Shown here piece after piece: positions 56,421-64,000 of a DNA stretch of 64,000 nt; the first letter of the stretch is position 1, and every line of letters begins with the position of its first letter. The position numbers and the translations under genes are program-made. The notes below the pieces were generated by a model. It made no database searches. It saw only the letters and a program-made list of their open reading frames with translations, and was not told where the DNA came from. The DNA is from Pseudanabaena sp. PCC 7367 (GTDB taxonomy: Bacteria > Cyanobacteriota > Cyanobacteriia > Pseudanabaenales > Pseudanabaenaceae). The stretch is from NCBI RefSeq assembly GCF_000317065.1, contig NC_019701.1, forward strand, positions 2,924,001 through 2,988,000, written 5' to 3'.

Positions 56421-57680
56421 ATGATGCCTAATCCCTTAGAAGAAGTATCTCAATATCCCGAAGAGATGACAATGACATCAACTCCTCTAGGCTCAGGCTC
56501 TAATCCTACAGGTGGCGTTAGGGATGGACAAGTTGTTAGAGATGCATCTTTGTTGATTCTGCTAGCGGCATTGCGGGTGATGGTGCGATCGAGTGGCATC
56601 CTGCACGTAGAGACCGCCTACCATCGCTGGAAGCTACTACTACAAAGAGGTGGCTTGGTCTTGATGGAAGAAGAAGGACATGTGATTGCGACCCTGACCA
56701 GTAAGCTAGGTAATCGCGGCATTAGATTTGCCCGCATCCCCAACTGGGAGCAAAAGGAGCCAAATCGCCCCTACTGCTACCCGTTTGTGAGCCAGGTATT
56801 TAAACGCTATCCTGAGCAAACCAAATCAGCTTTAAAAGAAATTCTGCTAGAGAATCTGTTGGCGCTCCACCTGGAAGATAAGTTTTCCTTTGTCTGGCGA
56901 CCAGTGTCGGATATCCCTGATAATTTACCAGTCTGGCAACTATCTCTGCTTGAGGGCAATGCCAGTAAAGAAGCACGACAATGGCAACAGTTTCAATATG
57001 TGCAACATCCTTATCAACGGGTACAACTGCTGGATGCGGCGAATATGCTGGCGCGAGTTGGCAATGATAATTTCCCGCTATTTGCCAGAGTTACCACTGG
57101 ACAACACAGACTTTCAGCGATCGCCGATAGCTTTAAACAGCCGATTTATCGCACCGCCCTGCTATTGGATAAGCTGGCTCAGAAAAAAATTGTGGCGATT
57201 TTACCCCTGGAGCAACGCCACTCGCAAGAAGCTCTAGGGGCAGGCGATCAACCAATCCAACCACCCATGAATATCACTGGCCCGAAGATATTTGTGGTTG
57301 ATGATTCACCGGTGCTACTCAGACAATTTCATGATCTGTTGGTGGAGTGGGGTTATCAGGTCAGCTTATCCGATGATGCTACTACTGCCACCCAACTGAT
57401 CGCCAATTACATGCCCGCGGTGATTTTCCTGGATATCAACATGCCCGGTCTAAGTGGGTTTGAATTGATTAAACAAATCCGCCGCCAACCCAATCTAGCC
57501 GAAATACCGTTGGTGTTGGTAACCGCAGAAAACAGCATGTCCAATAGCTTTAGAGCCAGGTGGGCAAATTGTCGCTTTATTGCTAAACCCAAAACGATCG
57601 ATGACACGGTTACATTCCGAGAGCAACTGCGAACTGTTTTGCGAGAACTAGCTCCATTGCCTACCGATCAACTAGTATAA
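56421..57680 (+). CDS. PATAN-REC response regulator (PilG/PixG type)
   Basis: About 419 residues from the ATG at 56421; a TTG at 56388 is less likely. The N-terminal part (ALRVMVRSSGILHVETAYHRWKLLLQRGGLVLMEEEG) has the features of the cyanobacterial PATAN output domain, which binds motility partners. The C-terminal receiver domain shows IFVVDDSPVLLRQFHDLL, VIFLDINMPGLSGFELIKQIR with the phosphorylated aspartate, and the TAEN and KPKT sites. It heads the operon with CheY-, CheW- and MCP-like genes, as in pilG-pilH-pilI-pilJ of Synechocystis. Confidence 0.8.
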   Translation: MMPNPLEEVSQYPEEMTMTSTPLGSGSNPTGGVRDGQVVRDASLLILLAALRVMVRSSGILHVETAYHRWKLLLQRGGLVLMEEEGHVIATLTSKLGNRGIRFARIPNWEQKEPNRPYCYPFVSQVFKRYPEQTKSALKEILLENLLALHLEDKFSFVWRPVSDIPDNLPVWQLSLLEGNASKEARQWQQFQYVQHPYQRVQLLDAANMLARVGNDNFPLFARVTTGQHRLSAIADSFKQPIYRTALLLDKLAQKKIVAILPLEQRHSQEALGAGDQPIQPPMNITGPKIFVVDDSPVLLRQFHDLLVEWGYQVSLSDDATTATQLIANYMPAVIFLDINMPGLSGFELIKQIRRQPNLAEIPLVLVTAENSMSNSFRARWANCRFIAKPKTIDDTVTFREQLRTVLRELAPLPTDQLV

Positions 57681-57827
57681 GGAGGGGGTATGCGGATGTG
57701 GGCGATCGGCACAAGCATAAGGAGCTGGACGATGCTAGTTATACCAGCAAAGAATCTAACTCTAACTTTAGTTGCCGATCGTGCGCACCTACTCTAATTT
57801 TTAAAAGGACATTTAGGTTTGTGGGTA

Positions 57828-58193
57828 ATGGCTGATCACTATTTAATCATTGACGATAGCGCTGCAGAGCGACATTTACTAAAAAGCTTACTGGTGGAAT
57901 TGGGACACCAAGTAGATGTAATTGAAACCGCCGCAGGGGCATTAGAAAAAATTGCCCAGGGTAAATATGATGCGGTTTTTCTGGATATAGTGCTTCCTGA
58001 CCAAGATGGTTATCGATTCCTGCGTCAGGTACGCTCTAATCCACAAACTGCCGATCAATATGTGGTGCTGTGCTCAACCAAGAAAACTAAACTGGAAATT
58101 GACTATGGTCTGAAGCGGGCAAAGGCAAATGATTATCTGCCCAAACCAGTTAATAAAGATGCGCTTGTGACTGTATTAGCTAAGGTGACATGA
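57828..58193 (+). CDS. CheY-like receiver protein (PilH/PixH type)
   Basis: About 121 residues from the ATG at 57828 (a TTG three codons earlier is possible). A single receiver domain: acidic pair in LIIDDSAAERHLL, phosphorylation aspartate in AVFLDIVLPDQDGYRFLRQV, and lysine in YLPKPVNKD. It lies between the PATAN-REC and CheW genes. The stop overlaps the next start by four bases (ATGA). Confidence 0.88.
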   Translation: MADHYLIIDDSAAERHLLKSLLVELGHQVDVIETAAGALEKIAQGKYDAVFLDIVLPDQDGYRFLRQVRSNPQTADQYVVLCSTKKTKLEIDYGLKRAKANDYLPKPVNKDALVTVLAKVT

Positions 58194-58720
58194 CTAGTAG
58201 TAGCTCTGGCTCAGCCGCGAGTGATTTAACCGATCGCAGTGATCGCTTTGATCCCACTAATCGCAACGATGACATTGATTCTGGTGATTTAGCAGCGATC
58301 GATAATCAGCGCAGTCGTTATATTCTCGCCGCGATCGGTGAGGATGTTTTGGTCTGTGCAGATGTGTATGTGGCTGAAATTATTATGGCGGAGCGGAATT
58401 ATCTGTTGTCTCTCCCTTTTTATGGCAATGCGATGCTAGGCGTAATCCATTATCAGGGTGGGATTGTGCCGTTGATTTCGCTCAGGCGGGTGTTCAAGGA
58501 TCTAGAGGCACTGATTCCAGAGCGACTAACGGTGGTGCATTTATCCGAGTTTACGCCGATCGCAGCGGGGGCGGGTTTGGTGGTCGATCGGATTATTGGC
58601 ACGATCGATGCCAAGCAGTATGCGCAAAGATTAAAAGAAGAACCAAACACCACTTATATAAACCTGGAAGACCTATTAAGCCAAATTCCGGCGCAAGTGT
58701 GGCAACCACAACGGTGGTAA
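58190..58720 (+). CDS. CheW-like adaptor (PilI/PixI type)
   Basis: 176 residues. The N-terminus is a variable stretch rich in S, D and N. The CheW fold follows (RYILAAIGEDVLVCADVYVAEIIMAERNYLLSLPFYGNAMLGVIHYQGGIVPLISLRRVF, then GLVVDRIIGTI). It should bridge the MCPs and a CheA kinase, the latter presumably beyond the window. It starts inside the stop of the CheY gene, so both are translated together. Confidence 0.88.
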   Translation: MTSSSSGSAASDLTDRSDRFDPTNRNDDIDSGDLAAIDNQRSRYILAAIGEDVLVCADVYVAEIIMAERNYLLSLPFYGNAMLGVIHYQGGIVPLISLRRVFKDLEALIPERLTVVHLSEFTPIAAGAGLVVDRIIGTIDAKQYAQRLKEEPNTTYINLEDLLSQIPAQVWQPQRW

Positions 58721-59598
58721 GGGGGCAATCAGCAATTATGTTGGTTGGCGATCGCTAATTTAAACCTATATTTAAGCCTAGTTGAAGTATGGGCTGGATA
58801 TCACTATCCTTGGCAAATCTTGGCAAAGCTATATTTGACAGCGATCGGTAACTTCTAATTTGTCATTCCCAGCGATCGTTCTTCATTGAACTAACCTTAA
58901 CGCGATGTGCAACTAAAACTCTGAAACCCTTATATCCTCGTGCTAGTTAACCTGGATCTTGATATTTTGGATCGCTCAAACGACCTAAAATCAATGGCCT
59001 GGAAATAGTTGCACACCAGGTGACCTTAAAAGATGCCAAGGCTAAGGGGTGGGAATTTGAGTTTATGATCTAGATTCACGATTCAGCGGGCACTTATGGC
59101 ATTGAGCCTAGTTATTACTAATTACTTATGCTGCATTATTAATTAAGCAAAAAGTCAAATATTGCAATTATTTGTTGATTATGTAGCCTAAAGACTAATA
59201 GCTATCATTAATAATCTAGTATCTTTGAATAATAGCAATATCACCGATCGCTGAATGGTCTCAATCATCAGTAATAATCAGTTGGATTTAGACCGATTGA
59301 CTACTACCTAAAACTATTGCTTAACCTACGATCGATTATCTCTAAGCTATAGCCAAGCTGGATCTAAGTTGAGCCTAGGTTGAGCCTAGGTTGGGCGTGT
59401 GGTTTAATCATTCATTAACAAACAACGAATTAATTGGCAATGCAACCATTAAAACTGGCCAATAAAGCTAATTAAAGCTGTAAATGTTGCATCTATGGGC
59501 TACTTAAGACTGCAGTTGAAAAAATTACATCAATAAATGATCACCAATATTTTCAACCGCGCAGATACAAGAATTAGTTGTCAACTTGGTTAACTACT
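58721..59598. other. gene-free stretch inside the taxis cluster
   Basis: 878 bases with no gene called. A tandem repeat of TTGAGCCTAGG units lies near 59370-59392. A short open run without a start codon around 58985-59071 was noted but rejected. The gap separates the two MCP genes from the regulator genes, so the MCPs may have their own promoter. Confidence 0.45.
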
Positions 59599-61965
59599 AT
59601 GGCTACCAGCAAAAAGAAGAAAGGAACTGTAAAGCCCACCGCCGAAATGGTTAAATTGTCCCAGCGTCAGCCCAAACCAGGTCTTTTCTCTGGTTCCTCG
59701 ATCGGCTTTAGACTGTTTTTGTTCGTAGCAATCTTGGCTCTGATGGGTTTTGGCGGCTTAGGGGCTTTCTTCTATAGCAGACTGGTGCGAACAACCAGAA
59801 CCGAAATCCAGCAGCAGCTTAATGCAGAAGTTAATCCAGTTGCAGTTGATCTGGCCACCGTGGAAGATTCCATGCAACGCCAGATCGGTCAAGCAATTGC
59901 CATTGCAGGTGGTTTGACTGTCCTGGCGCTATTCGTTGTAGTTACATGGTATACGCGCAGTCTTAACGCTCGCTTGCAGCCAATTTTAGATCAGTGTAAT
60001 CGCCTGGTTTCAGATCGGAGTGGTCAGATTGCCGATCTAGACCAGAGCAGTGATGAGATTGAACGCCTCTCGCAATCATTCAAACAGTTGATTGAGCAGA
60101 TGCAGGCCAGTGAACAGCGCATTCGGGAAGAGGTGGCCTTGACTGTGCAAAGTCGAGAGCAAGTGAAGCGATCGGTGGAGCTAGAGATGGAATCCGAGTT
60201 GATCGAAACCGAGGTGGGTGGGCTGCTGGATGTGGTATCGGCACTGGAAGAAGGCGATCTGACCGTGGAGGCCGAAGTGAGCGATCGGGCAACTGGATTG
60301 GTGGCAGATACACTCAACCGCTTGATCGAGCAGTTAATTGAAATTATTGCCAATGTGTTGCGATCGGCGCAACAGGTGGCTACGGGGGCGCAGGACTTGG
60401 AAGCATTGGCGCGTACCTCCGCCGACAACACCGAAGAACAAGCAGCATCGGTGGCGGAAGGGTTAGCTCTGGTGGAACAAGTGGCGGCCTTAGCGCAAAA
60501 TACCGCCGCCCAAATTCAAACTGCCAACCAGGCATTGCTGAACGTGCAGGCCACGGTTACTTCCGGGCAAGCGGCGATCAATGACTTGAGTGACGGGATT
60601 ACGGTGCTGCAAGATGGTAGCGGCAAGATTGTACAGCGGATGAAGACCCTGGGTGAATTTGTGGGTCTAGCCGAACAGTTTGTGCAGGATCAAGGTCAAA
60701 TTGCCTCACTGACGCAGGTGCTGGCGATCAACGCTACCCTGGTGGCTGCCCGTGCTGCTGAGCAACGCGATCCTAAGCAGTTCATTGGCGTAGCCCGTGA
60801 GTTTGAAGCGATCGCCGGACAAGTAAACGATCTGGCGACCCAAACCAACGAAGGTCTGGCCGTGCTGCAACAACGTACTGCCCAGATTCAATCGGTGGTA
60901 GGGGCGATCGACTCCGAGGTGCAGAATCTGGGTGGATTGGTGGCAGGTTTTACCTCCGGCGTAGAAAAATCCCAGGATGCATTCTACAGTGTGCGCAACG
61001 TGACCGAAGAGGTGGTCAAAGTGGGGCAAACTGTGGCCAATTCTAGTTTTGAAATTGCTAACGCCTCGGAATCAACCGCCCAATATATTGGTGATATTTC
61101 CCAATTGGCGGAACAGACGGCGGCACTGACCGGCCAAGCCAGGAGGCAATCGGAGCAAATGGGAGATCTGGCGCAACGCTTGCTGGAACGGATTCAATTT
61201 TTCCAATTACCGGAATCGGAACTGGCTGAGCCCCAGCTACCTGCATTGGAGTCAAACGATCGGTTCCCTGGAGAGTCAGTTGAGCCAGCCCCAGAAGAAA
61301 CATTAGAAACATTAGAAACAACGACAATAGATCTCGATGCCGATGATGCGTCACTGGATCGGGAGCAGGATCGTGAGAACCTTGAAGATGGAGCAGATTT
61401 TGAAGCCGATGCAGCGATCGCCGATCTTGAACCGAGCCAGACAGAGGGAGCACCGGAGGCTGATGCGATTGTTGAGCCTTCTGTTCCAGATCAGTCGGAA
61501 TATGCAGATGAATCTTCAGCGGCGCATCCAGAGAGGCTGAATCAATTAGCTGACTCCTCTCAAAATCAAACTGATCATGACTTTGGCCTTGAGCTAGATC
61601 TCGACCAAGAAATAGCTTCTGAGCCAATTCTAGAGTTAGATGCCAATGAAACAGGCAAGGTGGATCATGCCGAATTAACTCCCCCTGATTCAGAGCCTGC
61701 GGTAGATCCAGCCGACCTTGATATTGATGAACTATTGCAGGAAAGTGTGACCAGTGCTAAGGCTGATTTTAGCGATCATGTCGATCTAGATGCCGAAGAA
61801 TTTGACCTAGATGCGGACATTGACTTTGGCGACAATATCAATATGACTGGTGAAGCGGGAATTGAGGAATTGGTGGACAAGGAGATCGATCTGGACTTTG
61901 GCTCAAATCCAAACCCAGATTCAAATGTAGATGCAGATGCAGAGCAAGAGGCCATGCGTAATTAA
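59599..61965 (+). CDS. MCP-like taxis receptor with minimal sensor and acidic tail
   Basis: 788 residues from the ATG at 59599 (TTG at 59578 is an alternative). Two membrane helices lie at about 38-60 and 99-118, with only about 38 residues between them, so there is almost no periplasmic sensor. A HAMP-like segment and coiled coil precede the signalling domain, which has the conserved hairpin (LTQVLAINATLVAARAAEQ). After about residue 545 comes a long acidic, aspartate- and glutamate-rich tail ending DADAEQEAMRN. The tail is not part of the usual MCP. PilJ-type role in motility is inferred from the operon. Confidence 0.85.
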   Translation: MATSKKKKGTVKPTAEMVKLSQRQPKPGLFSGSSIGFRLFLFVAILALMGFGGLGAFFYSRLVRTTRTEIQQQLNAEVNPVAVDLATVEDSMQRQIGQAIAIAGGLTVLALFVVVTWYTRSLNARLQPILDQCNRLVSDRSGQIADLDQSSDEIERLSQSFKQLIEQMQASEQRIREEVALTVQSREQVKRSVELEMESELIETEVGGLLDVVSALEEGDLTVEAEVSDRATGLVADTLNRLIEQLIEIIANVLRSAQQVATGAQDLEALARTSADNTEEQAASVAEGLALVEQVAALAQNTAAQIQTANQALLNVQATVTSGQAAINDLSDGITVLQDGSGKIVQRMKTLGEFVGLAEQFVQDQGQIASLTQVLAINATLVAARAAEQRDPKQFIGVAREFEAIAGQVNDLATQTNEGLAVLQQRTAQIQSVVGAIDSEVQNLGGLVAGFTSGVEKSQDAFYSVRNVTEEVVKVGQTVANSSFEIANASESTAQYIGDISQLAEQTAALTGQARRQSEQMGDLAQRLLERIQFFQLPESELAEPQLPALESNDRFPGESVEPAPEETLETLETTTIDLDADDASLDREQDRENLEDGADFEADAAIADLEPSQTEGAPEADAIVEPSVPDQSEYADESSAAHPERLNQLADSSQNQTDHDFGLELDLDQEIASEPILELDANETGKVDHAELTPPDSEPAVDPADLDIDELLQESVTSAKADFSDHVDLDAEEFDLDADIDFGDNINMTGEAGIEELVDKEIDLDFGSNPNPDSNVDADAEQEAMRN

Positions 61966-62048
61966 TTGCCTAATTAATTTTGTTCAATTCGGCTATTTGA
62001 GTAGTGATGTAGCAGGCAGCAGGAAAAAATCAACCGGGGTAAACAGGA

Positions 62049-64000
62049 ATGGCAAACAAAAAAACACGGCAGACTTCTGGGCTCCAGTCCATGTTTATGT
62101 GGGGTCGAAGTGGTAGGAAGCAAGATTTGCCCAAAGATTCTCGATCGCCTTCAAGGACGAAATCTGTAAGGTCGGTTGCCAAAGATGCTCAAAAAAGCAA
62201 ATCTAATCTTGAGGAATTGCAAGCCTCTTGGCTATTTAAGTGGTTGGGCAATGCCCAAATTAGGGCAAAACTATCACAAGGGTTGATTCCAATTTTCCTG
62301 CTAACAGCGTTTGGCTACCTTGTTTCCTGGGGGATTTTTAACCACTATCTGCGCCAGCAAATTGAAACTCAGGCTAAGTCAGAGCTAGCGTTGATGTCAG
62401 TGGAATATAACGAAGAGCTGAATCAATCCCGCTATGGCAATCGCGGCCCCGTCGAATTCAGAGTCTTGCTCGAAAGCGCCCGCAATCGGCGTACTTCTGC
62501 GGTGATCAAATCCACCCTGCAAACTGAGACATCAGGAAGAGATGTATCTTTTATGACGCTGGTTGATGATCAAGCCAGGGTGATCGAAGAATCTAGCACT
62601 AATGCCAGTCGTGTTGCGTTTGACCCCAATGGACTGGTTACCGAAGCTCTGGAATCAGCACGAACAGTGGTGTCCAATGAAATTATTAGCTATGCCGAAC
62701 TGGAGCGTAAAAACCCAGCGCTAGCGGCGGAAATTGGTACCCCTACTACTAATCCTTTTTTTCTGGTTCATTACCGGATCGAGCCGTTGATTGCCTTTGG
62801 TGATAACGCCGAAGGTGCTGTGATTACTGGGGATGTAGTTAATCTAAAGACTTCACTGGTTGATAATATTAATCAATCGATCGGTACGGGCTTTGCCGCA
62901 ATTAGCATTAACGATAGTCTCCTGGCCGTGGGTAGTAAGATTGTGGGAGATAGCATTAGTGAACTGAATCAGTGGTCAGATGAGGATGCCATCGCTAGCA
63001 TTTCTGGAGACTCGCTCAAGCCGCCTGAAGCCGATGACCTGCAAGAATGGAACCGTCGCGGTGCGGCTAGTTTTTCACCGATCGCAGCCGATGACCCTAT
63101 AGTTAGAGCAATTAAACTGGATCGCCGAGGCTACACAGTTGCAGCAGCACCAATTCTCAATGCAAAAGGTCAGCCAGTTGGTGTTTTAATGCGTGGCACT
63201 GGCCATGAGAATTTAAACTCTGCACTCAGCGAGACTGGCTTATCTCTGGTCTTACTAACGGTTTTGGTTATTGGCATTAGTGTAATCCTTGGTCGGAATG
63301 TGGCCAAGCTGGTAGCAGAACCGATCGGCGATCTGGAAGACACCGCCCGACAATTTACCACCGGGAATATGAACGCCCGCGCTCGCAAGTTTGGTAACGA
63401 CGAAGTGGGTACATTATCAACTGTGTTTAACCAGATGGCCGATAATATCCGCCGCCGGGAAGCAGACCAACGCACGGCGACCCAACAAGCAGAAACCATG
63501 AGTCAAGCACTTCAAGAAGAAGTTGCTCACCTGCTCGATGTGGTATCAGAATTAGAGGATGGTGATTTTACGGTTCAAGCTGAGGTAAGTAACCTGGAAA
63601 CGGGTCTGGTGGCCGATACGCTCAATCGACTTACAGAACAGCTCGCTACGGTGATTGCCACGGTGTTGAATACGGCGCAGCAGGTAACCGCCAACGCTGA
63701 AAACCTGGAAGAATTGGCGATCGCGGTGGCAACCAACGCCCAAGAGCAGGCGCAATCCGCCGAACAAGCCAGAAACGGGATGGCGGAAGTGAACAATCTG
63801 GCTCAAAGTGCTGCCAACCAGGCGATTACCGCCAGTAGCGCCGTACAATCGGCCCAGTCCGCCGTCACCCAGGGTGAATCACAAATTATTAATTTAACTG
63901 CAGCGATCGCTAGCCTCCAGGAAGGTTCTGGCCAGATGGTGCAACGGATTAATAGTTTGGGTGAGTTTGTGGATCTGGCTAAACAATTTGTGCAGGATCA
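62049..64000 (+). CDS. MCP-like taxis receptor, cut at window end
   Basis: Starts ATG at 62049 with CAGG before it; 650 codons are visible and no stop appears by 64000. After a basic tail, a membrane helix lies at about 78-98, a periplasmic region of about 300 residues follows, and a second helix at about 398-418 (LVLLTVLVIGISVILG). Then come HAMP (VAEPIGDLEDTARQFTTGNMNARA) and the start of the signalling coiled coil. Unlike the upstream MCP it has a full periplasmic sensor, perhaps dCache-like. It shares a near-identical LLDVVS-LE-GD segment with that MCP. Confidence 0.88.
   Translation, partial: MANKKTRQTSGLQSMFMWGRSGRKQDLPKDSRSPSRTKSVRSVAKDAQKSKSNLEELQASWLFKWLGNAQIRAKLSQGLIPIFLLTAFGYLVSWGIFNHYLRQQIETQAKSELALMSVEYNEELNQSRYGNRGPVEFRVLLESARNRRTSAVIKSTLQTETSGRDVSFMTLVDDQARVIEESSTNASRVAFDPNGLVTEALESARTVVSNEIISYAELERKNPALAAEIGTPTTNPFFLVHYRIEPLIAFGDNAEGAVITGDVVNLKTSLVDNINQSIGTGFAAISINDSLLAVGSKIVGDSISELNQWSDEDAIASISGDSLKPPEADDLQEWNRRGAASFSPIAADDPIVRAIKLDRRGYTVAAAPILNAKGQPVGVLMRGTGHENLNSALSETGLSLVLLTVLVIGISVILGRNVAKLVAEPIGDLEDTARQFTTGNMNARARKFGNDEVGTLSTVFNQMADNIRRREADQRTATQQAETMSQALQEEVAHLLDVVSELEDGDFTVQAEVSNLETGLVADTLNRLTEQLATVIATVLNTAQQVTANAENLEELAIAVATNAQEQAQSAEQARNGMAEVNNLAQSAANQAITASSAVQSAQSAVTQGESQIINLTAAIASLQEGSGQMVQRINSLGEFVDLAKQFVQD

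Noticed and set aside
58985-59071. A short open run ending in GWEFEFMI before a stop, with no start codon
   Set aside because: Protein-like in composition, but it has no start codon and no upstream part, so it could be a gene remnant or chance.
1-64000. CRISPR arrays, tRNA or rRNA genes
   Set aside because: No regularly spaced direct repeats of 25-40 bases, no tRNA-type GTTCGA arm in a spacer, and no rRNA sequence were seen by eye; a tRNAscan run would be decisive.

Overview
The window looks like chromosomal DNA of a free-living cyanobacterium. HIP1-type sites (GCGATCGC and shorter GATCGC forms) recur across most of the sequence. The gene set is also cyanobacterial: a complete ferredoxin-type nitrate assimilation cluster (nirA, nrtB, nrtA, nrtC, nrtD, narB, narM with ntcB and cnaT), DUF2811 and DUF7219-type small proteins, a PATAN-REC/CheY/CheW/MCP taxis operon and a lipid A pathway. 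A filamentous Pseudanabaena-like strain is my guess; the sequence does not prove it. I saw no rRNA, tRNA or CRISPR array.

Layout. 1-4.3 kb: the start of an Hsp70-like gene, a vWA-like protein that has lost its metal site, a small membrane protein and a class A penicillin-binding protein. 4.9-8.9 kb: tyrS, lpxC, fabZ, lpxA. 8.9-11.1 kb: a NarL-type response regulator followed by a TIR plus FGE-sulfatase fusion. 12.3-19.3 kb: an LCP envelope protein, a secreted animal-type haem peroxidase with RTX repeats, a PhzF isomerase, a sugar-1-phosphate transferase and holA. 19.4-20.65 kb: a complete IS630-family element whose transposase is split at an A7 slippery run. 21-29 kb: a dihydroorotase paralogue, rpsT, a CNT nucleoside transporter, a region with four perfect TTTTCCACA DnaA boxes (candidate oriC), DUF2811, a possible non-coding RNA and an S9 peptidase. 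29-30.7 kb: a compact three-gene accessory operon without HIP1 sites, headed by a TIGR04255-like protein.

31-46.5 kb is the nitrate regulon. mobA, cnaT, ntcB and a HEAT-repeat gene lie on the minus strand; nirA-nrtB-nrtA-nrtC-nrtD-narB-narM lie on the plus strand. Two textbook NtcA promoters (GTA-N8-TAC, 22 bases, TAN3T) can be read directly: one drives nirA and one drives ntcB. A LysR-type dyad lies just upstream of the nirA NtcA site. Together these suggest a feed-forward circuit in which NtcA turns on both the enzymes and NtcB. The order nrtB before nrtA is unusual.

46.9-64 kb: a 52-residue small protein, a zinc-ribbon protein, a Sua5/YrdC protein, serS, a KOW/DUF7219-like protein, polyphosphate glucokinase, YlxR, RecQ, a WD40 propeller, and a Pil/Pix-type chemotaxis operon with two different MCPs, the second cut by the window edge.

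The best candidates for something undescribed are the three-gene operon at 29.0-30.7 kb, the regulator plus TIR-FGE pair (possibly a remote target of a diversity-generating retroelement), the DnaA-box cluster, and the hairpin-terminated gene-free region near 26.3-26.5 kb.
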